Shown in pieces: positions 16,954 to 25,159 of a stretch of DNA of 64,000 nt. Under the pieces are notes generated by a model. That model worked only from the letters and a program-made list of their open reading frames with translations. It ran no database searches and was not told the DNA's origin. A program made the translations under genes and the position numbers. Each line of letters starts with the position of its first letter. The stretch's first letter is position 1. This DNA comes from Vibrio sp. UBA2441. Its GTDB lineage: Bacteria > Pseudomonadota > Gammaproteobacteria > Enterobacterales > Vibrionaceae. The stretch lies in the NCBI GenBank assembly GCA_002342685.1, contig DDQN01000021.1, positions 88,416 to 152,415 on the forward strand, written 5' to 3'.

Positions 16954-17006
16954 TTTCTTGACGTTTACGTAAATGTTAGTGCTATGCTTACGTAAACGTC
17001 AAGAAA
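16954..17006. promoter_or_regulatory. double LiuR operator / divergent promoter
   Basis: TTTCTTGACGTTTACGTAA (16954-16972) and its perfect 19-nt reverse complement (16988-17006) flank a 15-nt spacer. Each arm contains the MerR-type LiuR core TTGACGTTTACGTAA. On the plus strand TTGACG (16958) and TATGCT (16983) are 19 bp apart, the long spacing of MerR-regulated promoters. On the minus strand TTGACG and TAACAT are 18 bp apart. The thiolase and the liuR-liuABCE operon would thus each have a promoter overlapped by an operator. Confidence 0.85.
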
Positions 17007-17105
17007 TCACAGTACGAAAAATAGTCAGCTCTGTTTTAACAAGGTAAGCCTGAAGTCGGTTTCGAAATGCGGTGAGAAAATTCTGTCGTTTATGAGGATG
17101 GAGTA

Positions 17106-18344
17106 ATGGAAAAAGCCATTTGCATTGTATCAGCAAAACGTACGCCGCTGGGCAGCTTTAAAGGCATGCTTCAAACATTTTCTGCGCCGCAGCTAGGACA
17201 ATTTGCGATTAACGCTGCTATAGCTGAAATACCTAATTCAACGAATTGTATTGATGAAGTTTTTATGGGCTGCGTGCTTCCCGCTGGTTGTGGTCAGGCA
17301 CCAGCGCGACAAGCGGCTTTGGGTGCCAGGCTGCCTGATTCTGTGGCTTGCACTACCATAAATAAAGTATGCGGTTCTGGTATGAAGTCCGTCATGTTAG
17401 CCCATGATCTGATAAAAGCCGGCACTATTCGTGGTGCGGTGGCTGGTGGCATGGAGAGCATGACCAATGCGCCTTATCTCTTAAAGGGTACCAGAGCTGG
17501 TATGCATATGGGTCACAATACCACGTATGATCATATGTTCTTGGATGGCCTGCAAGATGCCTATGATGGCGACTTGATGGGAGTTTACGCGCAGGGTATA
17601 GCTGATAAGTTAAAAGTTACAAGAGAGCAAATGGATGCATGGGCTTCGATGTCTGTGCAAAGGGCACTCAATGCACAAAAACAACAGTTATTTGTTGATG
17701 AAATAGCGCCTGTTCTGCGGCTTGATAAACAAAGAAAACCTCATAAGCATGAACCGGAATGGATTGATTATGATGAGCACCCCAAAGAAATCGACCTAAA
17801 TAAAATCCCTCGACTTCGTCCTGCCTTTGCCAAAGATGGCAGTGTGACTGCGGCGAACTCCAGTGCCATTTCTGATGGCGCCGCTGCACTTGTACTCATG
17901 GATGCGGAGATGGCAAAGCAACAAGGTTTGGCTCCCCTCGCTATTATTAAAGGTCATGCCACTCATGCACGAAAACCTGCCGAATTCACACTTGCCCCTG
18001 TCTATGTCATTGAAGAACTATTGTCCGCACTAGATTGGTCTGTGGATGATGTCGACTTATGGGAGATCAACGAGGCGTTCGCGGTTGTAACTCAGATTGC
18101 GGTACACCAATTAGGTTTGGACGTAGACAAGGTTAATGTCAAAGGCGGTGCCTGCGCTCTTGGTCACCCAATAGGCGCTAGTGGAGCACGTATTCTGGTG
18201 ACGCTGATCCATAGCTTAAGGCAACTTCAATCTCAGAGAGGTAGGGAAGATAAAACGGTGCTGCGTGGAGTGGCTTCACTCTGTATCGGAGGCGGTGAAG
18301 CGACGGCAATAGGAATTGAGGTGGGAGCAATAAGGGATGGGTGA
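17106..18344 (+). CDS. acetyl-CoA C-acyltransferase (thiolase)
   Basis: A 412-residue thiolase with the nucleophilic cysteine in NKVCGSGMKSV (about residue 88), the histidine in GHPIGASGARI and the C-terminal cysteine in SLCIGGGEATAIGIE. In this setting it probably cleaves 2-methylacetoacetyl-CoA (isoleucine) and/or acetoacetyl-CoA formed from leucine. GAGGATGGAGTA precedes the ATG. The last few codons run into a 7-bp repeat array, so the C-terminal tail after GIEVG may have been rewritten by the repeat. It lies opposite liuR across the shared operator. Confidence 0.9.
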   Translation: MEKAICIVSAKRTPLGSFKGMLQTFSAPQLGQFAINAAIAEIPNSTNCIDEVFMGCVLPAGCGQAPARQAALGARLPDSVACTTINKVCGSGMKSVMLAHDLIKAGTIRGAVAGGMESMTNAPYLLKGTRAGMHMGHNTTYDHMFLDGLQDAYDGDLMGVYAQGIADKLKVTREQMDAWASMSVQRALNAQKQQLFVDEIAPVLRLDKQRKPHKHEPEWIDYDEHPKEIDLNKIPRLRPAFAKDGSVTAANSSAISDGAAALVLMDAEMAKQQGLAPLAIIKGHATHARKPAEFTLAPVYVIEELLSALDWSVDDVDLWEINEAFAVVTQIAVHQLGLDVDKVNVKGGACALGHPIGASGARILVTLIHSLRQLQSQRGREDKTVLRGVASLCIGGGEATAIGIEVGAIRDG

Positions 18345-18556
18345 TAGGAGATGGGCTACAGGCGAAAAGAGAAAAGCAAAAAGAGATAGGTTATGGGTGA
18401 TAGGTTATGGGGGATGGGTAATAGGCGACAGGCGAAAAGAGAAAAGCGGAATGAGATGGGTGATAGGTAATAGGTAAAAGGTTATGGGTGATAGGTAACA
18501 GGTTATGGGGAGCGGGTGACCGGTAACCGTTCACCGTTTTCCGATGATCGTTTATC
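18340..18556. repeat. degenerate heptanucleotide repeat array (31 units)
   Basis: From GGTGATA at 18340 to GTTTATC at 18556 the sequence can be read as 31 consecutive 7-mers without a phase slip. Common units are GGTGATA, GGTAATA, GGTTATG, GGTAACA, GGTAACC and AGAGAAA. A block with GGCGAAA-AGAGAAA-AGC recurs exactly 70 bp (ten units) later (18361 and 18431). It spans the thiolase stop codon and most of the gap before mmsA. Confidence 0.9.
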
Positions 18557-18593
18557 AGTTTTGGTTTAGATATTTTGTGAATAGGAGTGAGTG

Positions 18594-20087
18594 ATGGATA
18601 AGTCAGTTCCTTTATTTATTGATGGTGAGTTTCGTCAGTCGGTTAGTCAGGATTGGGTTGAGGTGACCAATCCTGCAACGAATGATGTAATTGCGACTCT
18701 GCCATGTGCTACGGAAGCTGAGATGGCTGAAGCGATTCACAGCGCCAGCAATGCTTTTCGGTCGTGGAAGGCGGTGGCAGTACCTGAGCGAGCTAGGCTT
18801 ATGTTGCGCTATCAACATTTATTGAAAGAACAGCATGATGAACTGGCGACACTGTTATCTCAAGAAACCGGAAAAAACATAGCAGATGCGAAAGGGGATG
18901 TTTGGCGGGGCATTGAAGTGGTTGAACAAGCGGCCAATATTGCCAGCAATATGATGGGTGAAATGGTCGAAAATGTTGCTTCAGATATCGATACCTATTC
19001 CATGATCCAACCATTAGGCGTGTGTTGTGGCATTACCCCGTTCAATTTTCCAGCAATGATCCCTTTGTGGATGTTTCCTATCGCTATTGCAAGCGGTAAC
19101 ACTTTCGTTTTAAAACCTTCAGAACAGGTGCCTTTGACATCAATTCGTCTGGCTGAGTTATTTGAACAAGCAGGTGCGCCAAAAGGTGTTTTACAGATTG
19201 TTCACGGGCGTAAAGAGCAAGTCGATTTTCTACTCTCTCACCCTGACATCCGAACTATTTCTTTTGTAGGCTCTGTACCTGTTGCGAAATATATTTACCA
19301 GCAAGCAACCCAGCACTTTAAGCGAGTTCAGGCGTTTGCCGGGGCGAAAAATCATATGGTGATCATGCCCGATGCTAACAAAGAACAGGTGCTCAACAAT
19401 TTAGTCGGAGCCTCGATAGGAGCGGCTGGTCAGCGCTGTATGGCAATTTCAGTAGCGGTGTTTGTTGGTGGAACAGAAGAGTGGATTGCTGATTTGAAAA
19501 CAGAAATGGCAAAAGTTCAGCCCGGCAGTTGGAATGATCCTAAAGCTGGTTACGGCCCATTGATCAGCAAACAGGCCAAAATTCGTGTATTGGATTTAAT
19601 TCAGCAGGGAAAAGATCAAGGGGCTATATGTGAGCTGGATGGCAGCCAATGTCGTGTGGAAGGTTACCCGAATGGCAACTGGGTAGGGCCTACATTATTT
19701 AGCGGTGTAACAACTGACATGTCGATATATCAACAGGAGATTTTTGGCCCTGTTTTAATGTGTGTAACCGTTGACTCATTGGAAGACGCGATTGCGTTAG
19801 TCAATAACAACCCCTACGGAAACGGTACATCTATTTTTACTGCTTGTGGCGGAGCAGCTCGTAAATACCAGCATGAAATTCAGGTAGGCCAAGTGGGTAT
19901 TAACGTTCCTATTCCAGTGCCATTGCCCTTCTTCTCGTTTACCGGGTGGAGAGGCAGTTTTTATGGTGACCTGCACGCCTATGGGAAGCAAGCGGTGCGC
20001 TTTTATACTGAAACAAAAACGGTCACAGCCCGTTGGTTTGACGATGACATACCGAGCGGACCAAACCTGACGATTCAGTTGAAATAA
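18594..20087 (+). CDS. mmsA: methylmalonate-semialdehyde dehydrogenase (CoA-acylating)
   Basis: Converts methylmalonate semialdehyde (or malonate semialdehyde) to propionyl-CoA (or acetyl-CoA) with NAD and CoA in valine catabolism. It is a 497-residue aldehyde dehydrogenase with the MmsA-specific nucleophile segment GQRCMAIS, the cofactor loop FVGSVPVAKY and the C-terminal FFSFTGWRGSFYGDLHAYGK. I use the ATG at 18594, six bases after AGGAG, rather than the adjoining GTG. Heptamer repeats stand both before and after the gene. Confidence 0.94.
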   Translation: MDKSVPLFIDGEFRQSVSQDWVEVTNPATNDVIATLPCATEAEMAEAIHSASNAFRSWKAVAVPERARLMLRYQHLLKEQHDELATLLSQETGKNIADAKGDVWRGIEVVEQAANIASNMMGEMVENVASDIDTYSMIQPLGVCCGITPFNFPAMIPLWMFPIAIASGNTFVLKPSEQVPLTSIRLAELFEQAGAPKGVLQIVHGRKEQVDFLLSHPDIRTISFVGSVPVAKYIYQQATQHFKRVQAFAGAKNHMVIMPDANKEQVLNNLVGASIGAAGQRCMAISVAVFVGGTEEWIADLKTEMAKVQPGSWNDPKAGYGPLISKQAKIRVLDLIQQGKDQGAICELDGSQCRVEGYPNGNWVGPTLFSGVTTDMSIYQQEIFGPVLMCVTVDSLEDAIALVNNNPYGNGTSIFTACGGAARKYQHEIQVGQVGINVPIPVPLPFFSFTGWRGSFYGDLHAYGKQAVRFYTETKTVTARWFDDDIPSGPNLTIQLK

Positions 20088-20093
20088 GAGAAG

Positions 20094-20135
20094 GGTAATT
20101 GGTAATCGGTAACTGGTAACCGGTAACCGGTAACC
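20094..20135. repeat. heptanucleotide repeat, six units
   Basis: Six in-phase 7-mers: GGTAATT, GGTAATC, GGTAACT, then GGTAACC three times. They fill the short gap between mmsA and the acyl-CoA dehydrogenase gene. The sequence family is the same as in the array at 18340-18556. Confidence 0.9.
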
Positions 20136-20162
20136 CTGTTCCCCTTGTTAATGGAGCATTGT

Positions 20163-21338
20163 ATGGACTTTGAACTTAATGAAGAGCAACGTGCTTTTGC
20201 GGATACTGCTCGTCAGTTTGCGTTAGACAAGCTTAGTCCGATGGCGGCTGAGTGGGACGAAAAATGTATCTTCCCAAAAAAGATACTGAAAGAGGCGGGC
20301 GAGCTCGGTTTTTTGAGCCTGTATACTCCGGAAGATCAGGGTGGGTTAGCATTAAGTCGCTTGGATTCGTCTATCATTTTTGAGCAATTATCCATGGGCT
20401 GCACATCTACAACGGCCTTTATGACTATTCATAATATGGTGATATGGATGATTGCCAGTTTTGCAACCGATGAAGCCAAGGAAAAATATTGTCCGCAACT
20501 GATCAGTGGTGACTGGTTGGGGTCATATTGTCTGACAGAGCCTAATGCCGGTTCCGATGCGGCCGCATTGACGACATCAGCGCAAAAGAGCCAACAAAAG
20601 TACATTATTAATGGTTCTAAAGCCTTTATTTCGGGCGCAGGAGAAACCGATGTTCTGGTCGTGATGGCAAGAACGGTAGATAGCCTAGGGGCTACGGTAC
20701 AAAGTGGTGCTAAAGGTATATCAGCGTTTGTCATTCCTGCGGATGCGAAAGGCATTTCTTACGGTAGGAAAGAACCCAAAATGGGTTGGAATAGCCAACC
20801 AACGCGAACCATCACTTTTGATAATGTCATTATTCCTGCCAGCCACTTATTGGGGGAGGAAGGGCAGGGGTTTACCTTTGCCATGAAAGGACTTGATGGT
20901 GGTCGTATTAACATCGCTACCTGTTCGGTGGGCACCGCGCAACAAGCTCTTAATCAAGCCACCCAATATATGCACGAACGAAAGCAGTTTGGCCGCAGCC
21001 TGGCCCAGTTTCAGGGGCTACAATTTAAACTGGCCGACATGGCGACAGAGCTTGTTGCAGCCCGGCAATTGGTCCGTTATGCCGCGAGCAAACTGGATCA
21101 GCATGACCCTGAAGCGACTGCGTATTGTGCCATGGCGAAACGTTTTGCTACCGATGTCGGTTTTGCTGTGTGCGATCAAGCACTGCAGCTTTATGGTGGC
21201 TATGGCTACATAAAAGAGTATCCGCTTGAGCGCTATTTCAGGGATGTGCGCGTGCATCAGATACTGGAAGGTACTAACGAAATAATGCGCTTAATCATCG
21301 CTCGTCGGTTATTGGCGGAAGGTTCAGAAATCATATAA
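20163..21338 (+). CDS. acyl-CoA dehydrogenase (isobutyryl-/2-methylbutyryl-CoA type)
   Basis: A 391-residue FAD enzyme with CLTEPNAGSDAAAL, the FAD/substrate segments and the catalytic glutamate in QILEGTNEIMR near the C-terminus, the short-chain position. Placed between mmsA and the crotonases, it most likely oxidises isobutyryl-CoA (valine) and/or 2-methylbutyryl-CoA (isoleucine). The ATG at 20163, with GGAG six bases upstream, is preferred over upstream TTG (20145) and ATG (20151). It donates electrons to ETF. Confidence 0.9.
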   Translation: MDFELNEEQRAFADTARQFALDKLSPMAAEWDEKCIFPKKILKEAGELGFLSLYTPEDQGGLALSRLDSSIIFEQLSMGCTSTTAFMTIHNMVIWMIASFATDEAKEKYCPQLISGDWLGSYCLTEPNAGSDAAALTTSAQKSQQKYIINGSKAFISGAGETDVLVVMARTVDSLGATVQSGAKGISAFVIPADAKGISYGRKEPKMGWNSQPTRTITFDNVIIPASHLLGEEGQGFTFAMKGLDGGRINIATCSVGTAQQALNQATQYMHERKQFGRSLAQFQGLQFKLADMATELVAARQLVRYAASKLDQHDPEATAYCAMAKRFATDVGFAVCDQALQLYGGYGYIKEYPLERYFRDVRVHQILEGTNEIMRLIIARRLLAEGSEII

Positions 21339-21360
21339 ATATTTAGGAAGGATGATCACT

Positions 21361-22149
21361 ATGTCGATGCCAGCTGAAAATCCCATTCAATTTTCAATAA
21401 GTAATCATGTTGCGGTTATTACCATGAGTAATCCGCCAGCGAATACTTGGACCGTTGATGGTCTCAACCAGCTTAAACGGTTAGTGTGTTCGCTGGATCA
21501 AAACAGAGATATTTATGCTCTGGTGATCACAGGGCAAGGCGATAAGTTTTTTTCTGCAGGTGCTGATCTCAAATTGTTTGCCGATGGGGACAAAACTACC
21601 GCTTTTAATATGGCGCGCTGCTTTAGTGAGGCGTTTGAAACGTTATCTTCATTTCGTGGTGTCTCTATTGCGGCGATCAATGGTTACGCCATGGGCGGCG
21701 GCCTTGAAGTTGCTTTAGCCTGTGATATTCGTATCGCGGAACAGCAAGTGGTCATGGCGCTGCCGGAAGCGAAAGTAGGCTTGTTACCATGTGCAGGTGG
21801 TACTCAAAATTTGACAGCACTAGTGGGAGAAGGTTGGGCAAAAAGAATCATCCTGTGTGGTGAACAATTGACGGCAGAGCGCGCACTACAGATACGTCTT
21901 GTTGAAGAAGTGGTTGCACAAGGAAAGGCCTTAGAAACTGCGGTATTGCTGGCGGAATCTGTTGCCAACCAATCGCCTTCTTCTGTCACTGCCTGCAAAA
22001 CGCTGATCCAAAATAACCGAATTGCCCCGCTACAGCATGGTTTAATTAAAGAGCGAGAGCTGTTTGTGAATTTGTTTGATACCGAAGATCAAGCCGAAGG
22101 GGTGCAAGCATTTTTGCAGAAACGAAAACCAAACTGGAAAAATCAATGA
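21361..22149 (+). CDS. enoyl-CoA hydratase (branched-chain)
   Basis: A 262-residue crotonase that hydrates methacrylyl-CoA and/or tiglyl-CoA. It carries both catalytic glutamates, in YAMGGGLEVALACD and LPEAKVGLLPCAGGTQNL, and the oxyanion motif FFSAGADLK. The start at 21361 has AGGAAGG nine bases upstream; an ATG nine bases earlier lies on top of that site and is rejected. It is the third gene of the valine block. Confidence 0.9.
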   Translation: MSMPAENPIQFSISNHVAVITMSNPPANTWTVDGLNQLKRLVCSLDQNRDIYALVITGQGDKFFSAGADLKLFADGDKTTAFNMARCFSEAFETLSSFRGVSIAAINGYAMGGGLEVALACDIRIAEQQVVMALPEAKVGLLPCAGGTQNLTALVGEGWAKRIILCGEQLTAERALQIRLVEEVVAQGKALETAVLLAESVANQSPSSVTACKTLIQNNRIAPLQHGLIKERELFVNLFDTEDQAEGVQAFLQKRKPNWKNQ

Positions 22150-22236
22150 TGGCAGTTAAACCAAATACAATCGCCAGCTGATCCCATTGCAGGCAAAGAA
22201 CCCAAGTAGCAAGGCGAAGGATATATAGGAGTCAGC

Positions 22237-23379
22237 ATGACAGGTGGAGTGATATTCGAAGAGCTGAAATGTCGGGAAAATGGATATAAAATTGGTGTCG
22301 CGATCCTAGACAATACCCCGTCTTTAAATGCACTGACATTTGACATGTTAACGCAGTTGAATGACATGCTAATTAAGTGGCAGGATGACGACCTGATAGT
22401 CAGTGTGTTTTTGGACGGTGCCGGTGATAAAGCGTTTTGTGCTGGGGGGGATGTGCGCACTATGCATAATGTCATGCGTGATGAATCTAAAGCCGGCGCT
22501 CAGGATTTCTGTACCTCATATTTTACCCTGGAATACCAATGCGATTATCTTATTCATACCTATTGCAAGCCTATTATAGGCTGGGGCGATGGCATCGTTA
22601 TGGGCGGTGGTGTTGGGCTCTATATGGGGGCGAGTCACAAGGTGGTCACGCCAAAATCTAGGCTGGCAATGCCTGAAATAAGTATTGGATTGTATCCTGA
22701 TGTTGGTGGAACTTGGTTTTTGAACCGATTGGATGATGGTATTGGCTTGTTCTTGGGGTTAACGGGGGCTTTAGTGAATGCCAGCGATGCCATTGATATT
22801 CATCTTGCGGATTATTTGCTTCTGTCAGAGCACAGAGGAGCTTTACTTGAACAGCTTCAAACGACGTCCTGGGGCAGTGTCGATGATCATTACGCATTGG
22901 TTGACGAGTTACTTGGTAGCGTATCCCTTTTGGCACAGGGTCATAAGCCGGAAAGCCACTTAATGCCCTATTTTACTCAGATACAAAATGCTTGTGCTGG
23001 AGAAGATTTAGATGCCATTAGTGAGAATATCCTCGCCATTAATGATAAGAGTACTGAGACCGAAGATAAGTGGTTAAGCAGAGCGAAACGCACATTTATA
23101 GCTGGCAGCCCAATCACGGCACACATATGTTATCGGCAATTAACACAATACCACACACTCTCTCTGGTGGATTGTTTCAAGTTAGAGCTGAACTTATCTG
23201 TACGCAGCGGGTTATTGGGTGAATTTCAGGAAGGGGTACGTGCTCGATTAATTGACAAAAGTGGTGAGCCTGACTGGATGTTTAAGGCGATAAACCAAGT
23301 GGATACCGAACTAATCGATACTTTATTTACTTCGCTGTGGCCTGAAGGCAGGCACCCTTTGGCTGATTTGGGGAAATAA
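22237..23379 (+). CDS. 3-hydroxyisobutyryl-CoA hydrolase
   Basis: A 380-residue crotonase-family thioesterase that frees 3-hydroxyisobutyrate from its CoA ester, removing the reactive methacrylyl-CoA route intermediate. GAGDKAFCAGGDVRTM, GGGVGLYMGASHKVVT and MPEISIGLYPDVGGTWFLNRL are typical of HIBCH rather than hydratases, as is the greater length. AGGAG precedes the ATG. The unassigned 87-bp gap before it is the largest in this operon apart from the repeat array. Confidence 0.9.
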   Translation: MTGGVIFEELKCRENGYKIGVAILDNTPSLNALTFDMLTQLNDMLIKWQDDDLIVSVFLDGAGDKAFCAGGDVRTMHNVMRDESKAGAQDFCTSYFTLEYQCDYLIHTYCKPIIGWGDGIVMGGGVGLYMGASHKVVTPKSRLAMPEISIGLYPDVGGTWFLNRLDDGIGLFLGLTGALVNASDAIDIHLADYLLLSEHRGALLEQLQTTSWGSVDDHYALVDELLGSVSLLAQGHKPESHLMPYFTQIQNACAGEDLDAISENILAINDKSTETEDKWLSRAKRTFIAGSPITAHICYRQLTQYHTLSLVDCFKLELNLSVRSGLLGEFQEGVRARLIDKSGEPDWMFKAINQVDTELIDTLFTSLWPEGRHPLADLGK

Positions 23380-23437
23380 CACATTGATCAACTAAAAGTC
23401 TGACTTACTTCAATTAACCTCAATGAGGAGGCGTTTC

Positions 23438-24337
23438 ATGAACACCATTGCATTTATTGGGCTGGGTAACATGGGTGGTCCTATGGCGGAAAACTTGTTA
23501 GCTGCAGGTTTTACGGTAAAAGTATTTGATTTAAATGAATCAGCAACAAAAAAATTGCAGCCTTTGGGCGCTGTGGTAGCAGCTTCGTTAGAAGAGGTTG
23601 TTAATGGCGCGAGTATCGTTATTACTATGTTGCCTGCGGGTACTCATGTACGGGCAGTCTACCTTGGCGATCATCATGGTGGTGTGGGACTCGTTAAATT
23701 GGTTAGTCAGGGCACGTTTTTAATAGACTCATCGACCATTGACCCAGATTCTGCGCGAATAGTTGCAAATGAAGCGGAAAAAAGAGGTTTACAGTTTGTA
23801 GACGCACCAGTATCTGGGGGTGTTGCAGGAGCAAAAGCGGCTACATTAACTTTCATTGTTGGTGGTACCGATGATGCCTTCAATAAGGCCCAGACTATTT
23901 TACAGCATGTAGGGAAAAATGTGTTTCATGCTGGTAATGCCGGGGATGGGCAGATGGCAAAAATCTGCAATAACCTTATGTTAGGTATTTTGATGTCGGG
24001 AACTTGTGAGGCGCTTAATCTCGGTATTGATAATGGTCTGGATCCTAAAGTGCTTTCCGACATTATGTTACAAAGCTCCGGACGAAATTGGGCATTAGAA
24101 TTATACAACCCATGCCCGGGAGTGATGGAAAAATCCCCTGCCAGTAATCAATATCAGCCCGGATTTATGAGTAAATTAATGCTAAAAGATCTTGGTTTAG
24201 GTATGGATGCGGCGATCCAAAGCCAATCGTCAATCCCAATGGGAACATTAGCTCGGAATTTATACGCTTTTCATAACGCAAACGGTAATGAGGAGATGGA
24301 CTTTTCCAGCTTATTTAAGTTTTATTCTAAGTCGTAA
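23438..24337 (+). CDS. mmsB: 3-hydroxyisobutyrate dehydrogenase
   Basis: Oxidises 3-hydroxyisobutyrate to methylmalonate semialdehyde with NAD. It is a 299-residue beta-hydroxyacid dehydrogenase: dinucleotide fold GLGNMGGPMAENL, substrate loop DAPVSGGVAGAKAATLT, and catalytic lysine in GQMAKICNN. The ATG at 23438 follows GAGGAGG by six bases; the ATG at 23423 lies upstream of that site. With mmsA it completes the valine branch to propionyl-CoA. Confidence 0.93.
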   Translation: MNTIAFIGLGNMGGPMAENLLAAGFTVKVFDLNESATKKLQPLGAVVAASLEEVVNGASIVITMLPAGTHVRAVYLGDHHGGVGLVKLVSQGTFLIDSSTIDPDSARIVANEAEKRGLQFVDAPVSGGVAGAKAATLTFIVGGTDDAFNKAQTILQHVGKNVFHAGNAGDGQMAKICNNLMLGILMSGTCEALNLGIDNGLDPKVLSDIMLQSSGRNWALELYNPCPGVMEKSPASNQYQPGFMSKLMLKDLGLGMDAAIQSQSSIPMGTLARNLYAFHNANGNEEMDFSSLFKFYSKS

Positions 24338-24369
24338 CCCTAGGCGAAAAATGGGTAAGGGAAGGGCGT

Positions 24370-25128
24370 ATGAATCTTAATAATAGTGTAATAGCCATAA
24401 CCGGAGCAGGACAAGGGTTGGGGCAAATGATGGCGGTAACATTGGCGCAATCGGGTGCCGACCTGGCGTTGTTGGATGTGAATGAAGACACATTGCGACA
24501 GACTCAAAATCAATGTAGCTCTTACCATGTTAAGGCAATGATTTATAAAGTTGATGTTACTGATGAAAAGAATGTAGAACAAACGTTTAATAGTATCGTT
24601 GATGACTTTGGGCAGCTTGATGGGCTGATAAATAACGCAGGCATATTGCGTGATGGGTTGTTGGTGAAAGTGAAAGACGGCGACATGACCAAGATGTCTT
24701 TGGCTCAATTTAACGCTGTTATAAACGTTAATGTTACAGGATCATTTTTATGCGGTAGAGAAGCGGCCACCAAAATGATTTTAACCAAACGAAAAGGAGT
24801 AATTATTAATATCTCCAGCGTAGCTCGCGCAGGCAATATAGGCCAGACCAATTACGCAGCATCAAAGGCAGCAGTGGCAACGATGGCAACCTGTTGGGCG
24901 AAGGAATTAGCTCGTTATGGGATTCGTGCAGCCGCCATTGCACCGGGTGTGATTCAAACCGCAATGGCGGATCAAATTAAATCCGATGCCGTTGACCGTT
25001 TAAAAAAAATGATCCCTTTAGGACGGATTGGTGCGCCTAATGAAATTGCTCATGCGGCTATATATATTCTTGAAAATGACTATTTTACTGGCAGAGTATT
25101 GGAAGTCGATGGTGGGATGAGGATGTGA
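24370..25128 (+). CDS. short-chain dehydrogenase (possible 2-methyl-3-hydroxybutyryl-CoA dehydrogenase)
   Basis: A 252-residue classical SDR: TGAGQGLG cofactor motif, NNAG, catalytic serine in INISSVAR, YAASK and IAPGVIQTAM. The context, last gene of the valine/isoleucine operon alongside a thiolase, suggests oxidation of 2-methyl-3-hydroxybutyryl-CoA in isoleucine breakdown. FabG-type reductases look almost the same, so substrate is inference from position. Confidence 0.8.
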   Translation: MNLNNSVIAITGAGQGLGQMMAVTLAQSGADLALLDVNEDTLRQTQNQCSSYHVKAMIYKVDVTDEKNVEQTFNSIVDDFGQLDGLINNAGILRDGLLVKVKDGDMTKMSLAQFNAVINVNVTGSFLCGREAATKMILTKRKGVIINISSVARAGNIGQTNYAASKAAVATMATCWAKELARYGIRAAAIAPGVIQTAMADQIKSDAVDRLKKMIPLGRIGAPNEIAHAAIYILENDYFTGRVLEVDGGMRM

Positions 25129-25159
25129 ACGGTTGCATTATTGGACTATATCGTAAAGT

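Noticed and set aside
18340..18556. CRISPR array
   Set aside because: Repeat unit is 7 bp with no spacers and no cas genes; it is a heptamer array.
20145..20162. Earlier TTG/ATG start for the acyl-CoA dehydrogenase
   Set aside because: The GGAG ribosome binding site fits the ATG at 20163 and the family begins there.
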